Of a stretch of DNA of 64,000 nucleotides, positions 1 through 8,616 are shown piece by piece. The translations under genes were made by a program, and so were the position numbers. The notes under the pieces were generated by a model. The model saw only the letters and a program-made list of their open reading frames with translations, was not told the origin of the DNA and ran no database searches. Source of the DNA: Salegentibacter salinarum (GTDB lineage Bacteria; Bacteroidota; Bacteroidia; Flavobacteriales; Flavobacteriaceae); NCBI RefSeq assembly GCF_900168115.1, contig NZ_FUZC01000003.1:1-64000 (forward strand), given 5' to 3'. Each line of letters opens with the position of its first letter. Positions within the stretch are counted from its first letter, which is position 1.

Positions 1-340
1 GAGAAACATAGATCGCTGGTACCGTCGACGTCTAAGGATGTGTATCTGGAAACAATGGAAACGCATCCGCACGAAAGGAAAGATGCTTATCAAGCTTGGC
101 CTGAACAAGTGGAAAGCGTGGGAATATGCCAACACGAGGAAAAGCTACTGGCATACAGCTAACAGCTTTATCCTCAAAAGGACTATTACCATCCACAGAC
201 TGAGACAGGCTGGTTACACTTCTCTTCTGGACTATTACCTTAAAGTTAGAACGTAAATTAGGGAACCGCCCAGTACGGAACCGTATGCTGGGTGGTGTGG
301 GAGGACAGGTAGGGAAATAATCCTTACCTTTCTACCCGAT
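1..340 (+). mobile_element. 3' portion of a group II intron (5' part outside window)
   Basis: The window opens inside a group II intron. The maturase C-terminus is followed 9 nt later by a domain V hairpin: arm 265-273 pairs with 288-296 (one G-U pair), inner stem TACG/CGTA at 274-277 and 282-285, GAAC loop at 278-281 and a two-base TG bulge at 286-287. This is the usual domain V architecture with a CGC-type triad. A second hairpin at about 308-328 with flanking pairing looks like domain VI, and the intron probably ends at CCCGAT near 340. The 5' end, domains I-IV and most of the reverse transcriptase lie outside. It sits about 60 bp beyond the stop of the convergent SPOR gene. The exact 3' junction is inferred. 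Confidence 0.85.
2..256 (+). CDS. ltrA: Group II intron reverse transcriptase/maturase, C-terminal fragment
   Basis: Only the last 84 codons are present; the frame is open from base 2. It shows the maturase-specific (domain X) signature: a basic RRRLRM stretch, CIWKQWKR, then KWKAWEYANTRKSYWHTANS and LLDYYLK just before the stop, all typical of bacterial intron-encoded proteins. Domain X binds the intron RNA and assists splicing and retrohoming. There is no downstream endonuclease domain: the frame stops at 254-256 and the RNA domain V follows at once. Whether the full protein is intact cannot be judged here. The first ATG in the window (38) is internal and not the real start. Confidence 0.9.
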   Translation, partial: RNIDRWYRRRLRMCIWKQWKRIRTKGKMLIKLGLNKWKAWEYANTRKSYWHTANSFILKRTITIHRLRQAGYTSLLDYYLKVRT

Positions 341-399
341 CTTTGATTTTAGCTGAAACTTAAAAATCTGTTTGAGTTAATTTATTATTTTCTGAAGAA

Positions 400-789
400 T
401 TATCTGTTTCGGGGTTTGGGGATAAAAGCAGAAGGGAAACTCTCTTTTATTTTTAGAAGCGCCCTGTCGGCTTCCAAACGATTCCTGAAATTACCAACCC
501 ATACTTTATAATTAGGCGCTTCGTAAGCAATGAGTGATGGGTATTCAAATTTGCTTCGGTAATCTTTTATTACATCATTTGCTTCTCCATTATTTCCGTA
601 GAAAAGCTGAATTTTATACCGATCTCCAATTTCGTTATCCTGGCTCATTTCAGATTTTAACGCTAACAATTTCGAGAGTTTATCGTCTTCATTTATATTT
701 ATCTGGCCTTCCTGGGCTGTTAAATTCAGGAAAGAAAATCCTGAAAGAAAACAACTTAACAGTATTTTGTTTATGCTTAATTTTCTCAT
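400..789 (-). CDS. SPOR-domain secreted protein
   Basis: 129 aa. An N-terminal signal peptide (hydrophobic residues 8-24, probable cleavage after LTA) is followed by an acidic linker and a C-terminal SPOR domain from about residue 57 to 125 (YKIQLFYG ... VWVGNFRNRLEADRALLKIKESFP). SPOR domains bind denuded peptidoglycan glycans, often at septa; this one is periplasmic or membrane-peripheral by inference. It is divergent from the act operon, with its own promoter-like sequence at 806-833, and convergent with the group II intron. The specific role is unknown; a link to respiration is only positional. Confidence 0.8.
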   Translation of the reverse strand: MRKLSINKILLSCFLSGFSFLNLTAQEGQININEDDKLSKLLALKSEMSQDNEIGDRYKIQLFYGNNGEANDVIKDYRSKFEYPSLIAYEAPNYKVWVGNFRNRLEADRALLKIKESFPSAFIPKPRNR

Positions 790-805
790 AGTTATTTATT
801 TAAGG

Positions 806-833
806 CAAAAGTATAATTTAATAACTTAAACAA
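806..833 (-). promoter_or_regulatory. Promoter of the SPOR gene
   Basis: Read on the minus strand, TTG (831-833) is followed after 17 nt by TACTTTTG (806-813), matching the Bacteroidota -33 and -7 consensus (TTTG / TAnnTTTG). It lies 17 nt upstream of the start codon. Found by eye. Confidence 0.55.
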
Positions 834-911
834 GCTCGGTTTTATTATTTAGAACTGATATAAATTAAGGATTAACACTTATCTAACATTCCTAAAATCG
901 ACTATAAGTAT

Positions 912-919
912 TACTTTTG
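912..919 (+). promoter_or_regulatory. -7 box of the act-cox operon promoter
   Basis: TACTTTTG matches TAnnTTTG exactly and is the same octamer as the divergent SPOR gene box. No good -33 TTTG is seen 17-20 nt upstream. It would leave a leader of roughly 85 nt before actA. Confidence 0.45.
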
Positions 920-1011
920 TTGCCGAATTTAAGGGTACAAAGTGTTAATATTACTAAGGCTTTAAGCTGTAAAAACCGTACCAAAGTTAAGACGTTAATT
1001 CAACTTATAAT

Positions 1012-2385
1012 ATGAAAAAGGTGAAATACCGCCACTCAACTTCGCGACTATTGCTCTTAAGTGTAGCATTTTTTATCTCATTTAGCGTTTTGGGAATTGC
1101 ACAAGAGGAGGTCTCTCAGGATGCCGCAGAGGAAGGCCAGGAGCAAACCGATGAATCATCGGGTGAATCTTCAGAAGCTGAGGCAGCTGCTGCATCAGAT
1201 CTCGGGGATCCTGCGAATGGAAAATCGCTGTTTAATTCACTTTGTGCTGCCTGTCACAAACCGTATTCTGCTGGTATCGGTCCTGCCCTTCATGGCGTTA
1301 CTGAGAAACGAGAAATGGATTGGTTGTACCGCTGGATTAAAAACAGCCAGGATCTAATTTCTTCTGGAGATGACCAAGCTGTTGCGATATACGAAGAGTA
1401 TAACCAAACTGCAATGCCGGCTTTCCCTCAATTATCAGATGCTGATATTGATGATATTCTTGCTTATGTAGAACAACCAAAACCAGAACCTCAAGCGGCA
1501 CAAGCCGGTGGGGAATCAGGTGGAGGGGATTCTTCTGGCGGAGGTGTATCGGTAAATGTTATTTTGGCGATTCTGGTGTTCGTGCTGGTAATGCTGCTTG
1601 CCGTATTATTCCTAGTAAACAAAACACTTAGAAATTTTGCCCAAGCTAGTGGGGTTGTAATTCCTGAAAAAACAAAAAGAAAACCAATTTGGAAATCTTT
1701 TGTAGAGAACCAGTTCCTTGTTTTGGTTAGTGCTGTTTTTGGACTTTTAGTGATTGGTTATTTTGCTTACGGCTTCTTTATGCAGGTTGGGGTAGACCAG
1801 GGGTATGAGCCAATTCAGCCAATTCATTATTCGCATAGAATTCACGCTGGTGATAACCAGATAGATTGTAAATACTGTCACTCTTCAGCCAGGACATCTA
1901 AGCAAGCGGGTATTCCTTCACTTAATGTTTGTATGAATTGTCATAAATCAATTTCTGAAGTAGCTCCTGAAACTGCTACCGATGAGTATTCAAAAGAATT
2001 TTATGACGGTGAAATTGCGAAACTATATGATGCTGTAGGCTGGGATCCGGCAGAACAGGATTATACGGGTGAAGAAAAACCGGTAAAATGGGTTCGTATT
2101 CATAATCTTCCAGATTTCGCTTACTTTAATCACTCTCAACACGTATCGGTTGCCGGGGTACAATGTCAAAAATGTCACGGTCCAATAGAAGAGATGGAGG
2201 TGGTTTATCAAGACGCTCCTTTAACTATGGGCTGGTGTATTAATTGCCACCGCGATACCAAAGTTAGGATGGAAGGAAATGAGTATTACGAGAAAATTCA
2301 CGAAGAATTGTCTAAAAAGTATGGTGTGGAAGAGCTGACAGTGGCTCAAATGGGAGGCCTGGAATGTGCCAAATGCCATTACTAA
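1012..2385 (+). CDS. actA: Alternative complex III subunit ActA, multiheme cytochrome c with fused monoheme domain
   Basis: 457 aa. Signal peptide (1-30), acidic low-complexity linker, then a monoheme cytochrome c domain with CAACH at 78-82. A Gly/Ser linker leads to two membrane segments (about 180-203 and 232-256), followed by a C-terminal multiheme domain with five CxxCH motifs (C286, C307, C385, C409, C452), the last ending the protein as CAKCHY. That makes six c-type hemes. Bacteroidota ActA carries electrons between the quinol oxidation site and downstream cytochromes; the N-terminal domain resembles an extra ActE-like cytochrome. First gene of actABCDEF-coxBA. Start chosen by the signal peptide. 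Confidence 0.95.
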   Translation: MKKVKYRHSTSRLLLLSVAFFISFSVLGIAQEEVSQDAAEEGQEQTDESSGESSEAEAAAASDLGDPANGKSLFNSLCAACHKPYSAGIGPALHGVTEKREMDWLYRWIKNSQDLISSGDDQAVAIYEEYNQTAMPAFPQLSDADIDDILAYVEQPKPEPQAAQAGGESGGGDSSGGGVSVNVILAILVFVLVMLLAVLFLVNKTLRNFAQASGVVIPEKTKRKPIWKSFVENQFLVLVSAVFGLLVIGYFAYGFFMQVGVDQGYEPIQPIHYSHRIHAGDNQIDCKYCHSSARTSKQAGIPSLNVCMNCHKSISEVAPETATDEYSKEFYDGEIAKLYDAVGWDPAEQDYTGEEKPVKWVRIHNLPDFAYFNHSQHVSVAGVQCQKCHGPIEEMEVVYQDAPLTMGWCINCHRDTKVRMEGNEYYEKIHEELSKKYGVEELTVAQMGGLECAKCHY

Positions 2386-2438
2386 AAATTTTTTCCCGGG
2401 TGTTCGGGGTTAATAAAGAAGTTAATATCTAGATATAT

Positions 2439-5400
2439 ATGTCATCAAACAAAAAATACTGGAAAAGTGTTGAAGAGCTAAATGAAAACAGCTCTGTTGT
2501 TGAGACGCTCCAACAAAAAGAATTTGCTGAAGAAATTCCGGTTAATGAATTTCTTGGGGATAAAGAATCTCTTGAAAGTTCAAAAACTTCAAGAAGGGAT
2601 TTCTTGAAATATGTTGGGTTTAGTACAGCTGCAGCTTCATTGGCTGCCTGTGAAGGTCCTGTAATTAAATCTATTCCTTATGTGGTGCAACCAGAGCGTA
2701 TTGTTCCCGGGGTAGCTAACTACTATGCCTCTACAATGGCCGACGGTTTTGATTTTGCCAGTGTACTGGTAAAAACCAGGGAAGGAAGACCTATTAAAAT
2801 TGAAAATAATGAATTATCGAAGTCTAAAAGTGGGGTTAATTCCCGGGTTCACGCTTCGGTATTGTCAATGTATGATGCTAATAGGGTGAAACGCCCAATG
2901 ATTGAAGGAAGAAATGTTTCCTGGGAGGAATTTGACCGCGAGGTTGGAAGTGCTCTTGATAGTGTTTCTGGCGATATTGTGTTAATGACACAAACTTTTG
3001 CCAGCCCTTCTACTACTAAATTGATCAATGAATTTTCAGAAAAGTATCCAAACGTACGTCACGTTGTTTACGATGCCGTTTCTGAAGATGCTGCATTAAA
3101 TGCTTTCCAATCTAAATTTGGACAGCGTGCGCTTCCAAATTACGATTTTTCTAAAGCTGAAACCATAGTTTCTATTGGAGCTGATTTCCTTGGTGACTGG
3201 CAGGGTGGTGGTTATGATGCGGGTTATGCCAAAGGCCGTGTGCCTCAAAACGGCAAAATGTCCCGTCATATTCAGTTTGAATCTAATATGAGCTTAACAG
3301 GGGCTAATGCCGATAAGCGTTATCCTGTAACTCCATCTCAGCAAAAAGCTGTTTTAGCTGCGCTTTATGGGTATGTTGCCGGTGGTTCTTCTACCAGCGA
3401 TTTGCCTGCAAAAATTGATGATGCTGTTGTAAAAGCGGCGCGCCAGTTAAGAAAAGGCGGCAGTGGGGCTGTTGTGGTTTCTGGAATTCCTGATGATAAT
3501 GCACAAGCTTTAGTACTTGCAATCAACGAAGCTCTTGGAAGTGGTGTTATGGATACCAGTAATCCAAGAATGATTCGTCAGGGTAATTCTCAGGCGGTAA
3601 TGCAGGCAGTAGAAGATATGAAATCTGGATCTGTTGGTGCAATGTTAATGGCCGGGGTAAATCCTGCTTATTCATTGCCAAACGGAGCAGAATTCGCTGA
3701 AGCTCTTGCAAATGTAGAAGTTTCGCTTGCTTTTAGTATGAGTCCAGATGAAACGGCTAAACTTTGTAAATATGTAGCCGCAACCCCTCATTACTTAGAG
3801 AGTTGGGGAGATATTCAATATACTACGTCAAACTTTAGTTTAATGCAACCTGCAATTAGACCATTGTTTGATACCAGGCAATTTCAGGATTGTTTGTTGA
3901 AATGGACAGATAATAATCAATCTTATCACGATTATATAAAAGAAACCTGGAGTGGTAGTATTTCTTCTTGGAATACCGCCCTTCATGATGGTATCTTTGA
4001 GGCAGCCTCTCCTGTAAATGTAGAAACTGCTGAAGGTTCCGGATCTGTAAATGTATCAACGGCTGCCAGTGAATTAGCTCGTTCTGCAGAAGGTGAAGGT
4101 TTGGAGTTAACGCTTTACACAAAACTTTCTATGGGTGATGGGCAACAAGCCAACAACCCATGGTTGCAGGAAATGCCAGATCCATTAACCAGAGCATCCT
4201 GGGATAACTATCTAACAGTTTCTAAATCTGATGCTGAATCTTTAGGTTTAGAAAATGATAATGATTCAAATGGTGGTTTAAACGGAAGCTATGTTAATGT
4301 AACCGTAGATGGAACTACCGTAGAGAATGTTCCTGTGATTATTCAACCGGGTCAGGCTAAAGGTTCCGTAGGACTTGCGCTTGGTTACGGTAAAAAAGAA
4401 GGATTACAAAAAGAAATGCAGGTAGGTGTAAATGCTTATCCGTTATATAAGAATTTAAATGCTGTGCAGTCGGTAACTATTGAAAAAGCTTCCGGAATGC
4501 ACGAATTTGCTTGTGTTCAGCTTCACAATACCTTAATGGGACGTGGAGATATTATAAAAGAAACCACGCTGGAAATTTTCAATACAAGAAATGCCAGTGA
4601 ATGGAATTCTGTTCCGAATGTTTCTTTAGATCACGTTGAAAAACCTGTAACATCTCCTGAAGTTGATATGTGGGATGGTTTTGATCGTAGTATTGGTCAT
4701 CATTTTAATCTTTCAATAGATCTTAATGCCTGTACCGGTTGTGGTGCTTGTGTTATTGCCTGTCACGCCGAAAATAATGTTCCGGTGGTAGGAAAAAGTG
4801 AAGTTAGAAGATCTCGTGATATGCACTGGTTGCGTATTGATAGGTATTATTCATCTGAAGATACTTTTATAAACGACCTTGACAAAAAAGAAAATATATC
4901 TGGTTTAGGAAGTTCACTTTCTGAATTTGGAGAATTGGAAGAGCCTGCAGATAATCCGCAGGTAGTATTCCAGCCTGTAATGTGTCAGCACTGTAACCAC
5001 GCTCCTTGTGAGACTGTTTGTCCTGTTGCTGCAACTTCTCACGGAAGACAGGGGCAAAACCAAATGATCTATAACCGTTGTGTGGGTACAAGATATTGTG
5101 CAAACAACTGTCCTTATAAAGTGCGTCGTTTCAACTGGTTCAACTATGCTCAAAATGAAGAGTTTGACTACCATATGAATAACGACCTTGGAAGAATGGT
5201 TATTAATCCTGATGTAACAGTACGTTCTAGAGGAGTTATGGAAAAATGTTCTATGTGTATTCAAAAAACACAGAAAACAATTCTTGATGCCAAGCGTGAA
5301 GGAAGAGAAATTGAAGATGGTGAATTCCAAACTGCTTGTTCTGCTGCTTGTGATAAAGGAGCGATGACCTTTGGTGATATTAACAAAGAGGGTGCAGTAA

Positions 5401-5507
5401 TTCGCGATAGAAAAGAAGATGATAGAATGTATCACTTATTGGAATATGTGGGTACTAAACCTAATGTGATGTACCAAACAAAAGTTAGGAATACAACAGA
5501 AGCTTAA
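2439..5507 (+). CDS. actB: Alternative complex III subunit ActB, iron-sulfur/molybdopterin-oxidoreductase-like
   Basis: 1022 aa, a fusion of the B1 (molybdoenzyme-like) and B2 (ferredoxin-like) parts. A twin-arginine motif SRRDFLK at 51-57 is followed by a hydrophobic stretch and a lipobox-like LAAC (Cys71), suggesting Tat export and possible lipidation. The large central domain has the molybdopterin oxidoreductase fold but, as known for ActB, should not hold molybdenum. The C-terminal third carries four Cys clusters: C765/C768/C771/C775, a CxxCxxxxC group near 4983, CVGTRYCANNC near 5079, and CSMC with CSAAC near 5249-5350. These are expected to bind one 3Fe-4S and three 4Fe-4S clusters linking quinol oxidation to the ActA hemes. 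Confidence 0.95.
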   Translation: MSSNKKYWKSVEELNENSSVVETLQQKEFAEEIPVNEFLGDKESLESSKTSRRDFLKYVGFSTAAASLAACEGPVIKSIPYVVQPERIVPGVANYYASTMADGFDFASVLVKTREGRPIKIENNELSKSKSGVNSRVHASVLSMYDANRVKRPMIEGRNVSWEEFDREVGSALDSVSGDIVLMTQTFASPSTTKLINEFSEKYPNVRHVVYDAVSEDAALNAFQSKFGQRALPNYDFSKAETIVSIGADFLGDWQGGGYDAGYAKGRVPQNGKMSRHIQFESNMSLTGANADKRYPVTPSQQKAVLAALYGYVAGGSSTSDLPAKIDDAVVKAARQLRKGGSGAVVVSGIPDDNAQALVLAINEALGSGVMDTSNPRMIRQGNSQAVMQAVEDMKSGSVGAMLMAGVNPAYSLPNGAEFAEALANVEVSLAFSMSPDETAKLCKYVAATPHYLESWGDIQYTTSNFSLMQPAIRPLFDTRQFQDCLLKWTDNNQSYHDYIKETWSGSISSWNTALHDGIFEAASPVNVETAEGSGSVNVSTAASELARSAEGEGLELTLYTKLSMGDGQQANNPWLQEMPDPLTRASWDNYLTVSKSDAESLGLENDNDSNGGLNGSYVNVTVDGTTVENVPVIIQPGQAKGSVGLALGYGKKEGLQKEMQVGVNAYPLYKNLNAVQSVTIEKASGMHEFACVQLHNTLMGRGDIIKETTLEIFNTRNASEWNSVPNVSLDHVEKPVTSPEVDMWDGFDRSIGHHFNLSIDLNACTGCGACVIACHAENNVPVVGKSEVRRSRDMHWLRIDRYYSSEDTFINDLDKKENISGLGSSLSEFGELEEPADNPQVVFQPVMCQHCNHAPCETVCPVAATSHGRQGQNQMIYNRCVGTRYCANNCPYKVRRFNWFNYAQNEEFDYHMNNDLGRMVINPDVTVRSRGVMEKCSMCIQKTQKTILDAKREGREIEDGEFQTACSAACDKGAMTFGDINKEGAVIRDRKEDDRMYHLLEYVGTKPNVMYQTKVRNTTEA

Positions 5508-5539
5508 TAAATTAATAAAGAAATCAATTAAAAAAGGAT

Positions 5540-7348
5540 ATGTCTCATTACGAAGCACCTATACGAAAGCCTTTAGTTACCGGGGATAAAAGCTACCACG
5601 ATGTTACCGTGGATGTAGCTGCGCCGGTAGAAGGAAGGGCGAATAAATCCTGGTGGATTGTCTTTTCAATTGCCCTTGTTGCCTTTCTTTGGGGTGTAGG
5701 TTGTATAATTTACACTATTTCCACAGGTATTGGTACCTGGGGACTTAATAAAACTGTAGGCTGGGCCTGGGATATTACCAACTTCGTTTGGTGGGTAGGT
5801 ATTGGTCACGCCGGTACCCTTATTTCGGCTGTACTTTTATTATTCAGGCAAAAATGGAGAATGGCAATTAACCGTTCTGCAGAGGCGATGACAATTTTCT
5901 CTGTAATGCAGGCCGGTTTATTTCCTTTAATTCATATGGGTCGTCCATGGTTGGCATATTGGGTACTTCCTATTCCAAACCAGTTTGGTTCGTTATGGGT
6001 TAACTTTAACTCACCACTGCTCTGGGACGTGTTCGCAATTTCAACTTACCTTTCTGTTTCGTTAGTATTCTGGTGGACAGGTTTACTTCCCGATTTCGCG
6101 ATGATTCGTGATAGGGCGATTACTCCTTTCAACAAAAAAATCTACGGAATATTAAGTTTTGGATGGAGCGGGCGTGCAAAAGACTGGCAACGTTTTGAAG
6201 AAGTTTCTTTGGTGCTTGCCGGGTTGGCAACTCCTCTGGTACTTTCGGTGCACACTATAGTATCTTTTGACTTTGCTACATCGGTTATTCCGGGATGGCA
6301 CACCACGATTTTCCCTCCTTACTTTGTGGCGGGAGCTGTATTTTCCGGTTTCGCAATGGTGAATACCCTTCTTATTATAATGAGAAAGGTTTCTAATCTT
6401 GAACATTATATTACCATACAACATATCGAATTAATGAACATAGTAATTATGATCACGGGTTCTATTGTTGGTGTTGCATATATTACCGAGCTTGTTATCG
6501 CATGGTATTCTGGAGTTGAGTACGAACAGTATGCATTCCTTAACAGGGCAACAGGACCTTATGCCTGGGCGTATTGGGCAATGATGACCTGTAACGTGTT
6601 TTCCCCGCAGTTTATGTGGTTTAAAAAATTACGTACCAGTATTATGTTCTCGTTCTTTATATCTATTGTGGTAAACATCGGGATGTGGTTTGAGCGTTTT
6701 GTAATTATTGTAACCTCACTTCACCGTGATTACCTTCCATCTTCATGGTCAATGTTTTCGCCAACTTTTGTAGATATTGGTATTTTTATTGGAACACTGG
6801 GATTCTTCTTTGTATTGTTCTTGTTATATGCGAGATCATTCCCTGTAATTGCACAGGCAGAAGTTAAAACAATACTTAAATCATCTGGATCTAAATACAA
6901 AAAACTTAGAGCCGAGCATGGCGATGATGTTAAACATTATACTCCTGTAAACATAGGTGAGCCTAAACAGAATATCGCTAACAAAGTAGATAAGAAAATG
7001 GGTGATGAAGATGCTTATAGAGAAGGCGATAGAGATGGGCATAATGAAACTGTAAATGCTGATGCATTAACGCTTTCTGAAGTTCAAAAGGATAGAATAG
7101 ACGAAATGTTAGAGAGAACAGGTTCATTTAATCCTGAAAATCAAACGGCAGATGAACTACAAAAACTTAAAGCAGTAGGTCCTTTCCTTGAACAGCGCTT
7201 ACATCAGGTAGGTCTTTATACCTATGTTCAGGTAAGTAAACTTGCCCAGGATGATTTTGAATTGCTTGATGAGGTGATAGAGAACTTCCCTAATACTGCA
7301 CAACGTGAAGACTGGGTGGCCCAGGCAAATGAACTAAAAAATAAGTAA
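5540..7348 (+). CDS. actC: Alternative complex III subunit ActC (NrfD/PsrC family) with extra C-terminal domain
   Basis: 602 aa. Residues about 35-450 form the polytopic NrfD/PsrC-type membrane subunit, with around ten membrane segments, that houses the menaquinol site and a proposed proton path. ActC homologues are usually near 460-480 aa; here a hydrophilic linker (about 455-535) leads to a small domain at 538-600 with LKAVGPFLEQRL, a VGLYTYVQVSKL step and a REDWVAQANEL ending. This resembles the helix-hairpin-helix-like domain found at the ends of some ribosomal and other bacterial proteins. Its role here is unknown. The start is 32 nt after actB. Confidence 0.93.
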   Translation: MSHYEAPIRKPLVTGDKSYHDVTVDVAAPVEGRANKSWWIVFSIALVAFLWGVGCIIYTISTGIGTWGLNKTVGWAWDITNFVWWVGIGHAGTLISAVLLLFRQKWRMAINRSAEAMTIFSVMQAGLFPLIHMGRPWLAYWVLPIPNQFGSLWVNFNSPLLWDVFAISTYLSVSLVFWWTGLLPDFAMIRDRAITPFNKKIYGILSFGWSGRAKDWQRFEEVSLVLAGLATPLVLSVHTIVSFDFATSVIPGWHTTIFPPYFVAGAVFSGFAMVNTLLIIMRKVSNLEHYITIQHIELMNIVIMITGSIVGVAYITELVIAWYSGVEYEQYAFLNRATGPYAWAYWAMMTCNVFSPQFMWFKKLRTSIMFSFFISIVVNIGMWFERFVIIVTSLHRDYLPSSWSMFSPTFVDIGIFIGTLGFFFVLFLLYARSFPVIAQAEVKTILKSSGSKYKKLRAEHGDDVKHYTPVNIGEPKQNIANKVDKKMGDEDAYREGDRDGHNETVNADALTLSEVQKDRIDEMLERTGSFNPENQTADELQKLKAVGPFLEQRLHQVGLYTYVQVSKLAQDDFELLDEVIENFPNTAQREDWVAQANELKNK

Positions 7349-7353
7349 TTAAG

Positions 7354-7881
7354 ATGGCATCAAAAGTTATACACGCTATTTACAATGATGACGATCTGCT
7401 TTTACAAGCCGTAAAGCAGGTAAGAGAGGCCCGTTATCATATTGGTGAAATTTATACCCCAATGCCTGTTCACGGTTTAGATAAAGCAATGGGCTTAGCG
7501 CCTACGCGTTTGGCAATCACTTCTTTTCTTTATGGTGTGGTTGGGTTTGCAGTCGCAGTTGCAATGATGGATTTTATTATGATAGAAGACTGGCCCCAGG
7601 ATATTGGTGGAAAGCCAAGTTTTAGTTTTATTGAGAATATGCCGGCCTTTGTACCAATTATGTTTGAGCTTACCGTGTTTTTTGCAGCTCACCTTATGGT
7701 AATTACCTTCTATATGAGAAGTAAATTGTGGCCATTTAAAGAAGCTGAAAACCCCGATCTTAGAACAACCGATGATATGTTCTTGATGGAAATAGATGCA
7801 GCAAATCATAACGTAGATGAGTTAACCAAATTCCTTTACGATACCGGTGCCGCTGAAATTAAATTAATAGATAATAAATAG
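7354..7881 (+). CDS. actD: Alternative complex III subunit ActD (DUF3341)
   Basis: 175 aa DUF3341 protein. An N-terminal soluble ferredoxin-like fold (about 1-45, with GEIYTPMPVHGLDKAMGL) is followed by two membrane helices (about 50-72 and 95-116) and a C-terminal hydrophilic tail. ActD is a small integral subunit beside ActC and is thought to help stabilise the membrane core. It starts 5 nt after actC and ends 5 nt before actE, so translation is probably coupled. Length and order match the family. Confidence 0.93.
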   Translation: MASKVIHAIYNDDDLLLQAVKQVREARYHIGEIYTPMPVHGLDKAMGLAPTRLAITSFLYGVVGFAVAVAMMDFIMIEDWPQDIGGKPSFSFIENMPAFVPIMFELTVFFAAHLMVITFYMRSKLWPFKEAENPDLRTTDDMFLMEIDAANHNVDELTKFLYDTGAAEIKLIDNK

Positions 7882-7886
7882 CCAGA

Positions 7887-8591
7887 ATGAGAAATTTGTT
7901 CTATAAAGCGATAATATTGTTCCTGGTTGGGGGCTTTGTAATGTCTTGTGCGGATAATGACAAGCCTAATTACCAGTTTATGCCAGATATGTATGAGCCT
8001 ATAGGTTATGAGGCTTATGGTGAATATGATGTTTTTCAAAATGGACAGGAGGCTAAACTTCCTGCAGAAGGTTCTATTCCTAGGGGATGGATGCCTTACG
8101 ACTATGAAAATACACCAGATGGGATGGCAAATGCTAAAGCCAATCTTAATAACCCTTTGCCTTACACTGAAGATAATCTGAATGAAGGGAAACAATTATA
8201 CACCATTTACTGTGCTGTTTGTCACGGAGACAACGGTGACGGTCAGGGAATTCTTGCTGAAAGGGAAAAAATATTAGGGGTTCCTTCTTATGATGATGCC
8301 GGGCGTGCTATTACTGAAGGAAGTGTTTACCACGTAATCTATTACGGATTAAACACTATGGGTTCTTATGCTGCACAAACTAGTGAAGAAGAGCGTTGGA
8401 AGATTACTCATTACGTAATGAATCTTAAGAACGAGTTGGAAGGTGGTGAAGAAATTCCGTTTGAGGAAGGTAAAGAGGCCTCAATAGCTGAAGCTAACCC
8501 TGTAGAAGTTGAAAGAGCTCAGGAAAATGCTGAAGAAGTACAGGGCGAAGGAGCTGTAACCGGCGAGGAGGAAGAGCAAAACAATAATTAA
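7887..8591 (+). CDS. actE: Alternative complex III subunit ActE, monoheme cytochrome c lipoprotein
   Basis: 234 aa. Lipoprotein signal peptide with probable acylated Cys21 (FVMSC). The heme motif CAVCH is at 109-113, followed by GDNGDGQG, and a likely Met axial ligand lies in the NTMGSY segment. The C-terminal 45 residues are Glu-rich. ActE is the periplasmic monoheme cytochrome of ACIII and probably hands electrons towards the oxidase. The neighbouring ActA has its own extra monoheme domain, so the exit route may involve either. Confidence 0.93.
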   Translation: MRNLFYKAIILFLVGGFVMSCADNDKPNYQFMPDMYEPIGYEAYGEYDVFQNGQEAKLPAEGSIPRGWMPYDYENTPDGMANAKANLNNPLPYTEDNLNEGKQLYTIYCAVCHGDNGDGQGILAEREKILGVPSYDDAGRAITEGSVYHVIYYGLNTMGSYAAQTSEEERWKITHYVMNLKNELEGGEEIPFEEGKEASIAEANPVEVERAQENAEEVQGEGAVTGEEEEQNNN

Positions 8592-8616
8592 GAATAAAGC
8601 ATTTAGATCTATAAAT

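Noticed and set aside
4914-5435. A 173-codon open frame on the minus strand inside actB
   Set aside because: It is antisense to the conserved ferredoxin-like region with all Cys motifs in the plus frame; its composition (Ser/Thr/Ile-rich, no motif) is typical of a shadow frame.
2439-5507. ActB as a formate dehydrogenase or other molybdenum enzyme
   Set aside because: The fold is similar, but the gene sits in a complete actABCDEF set and ActB of ACIII is known to lack the molybdenum cofactor.
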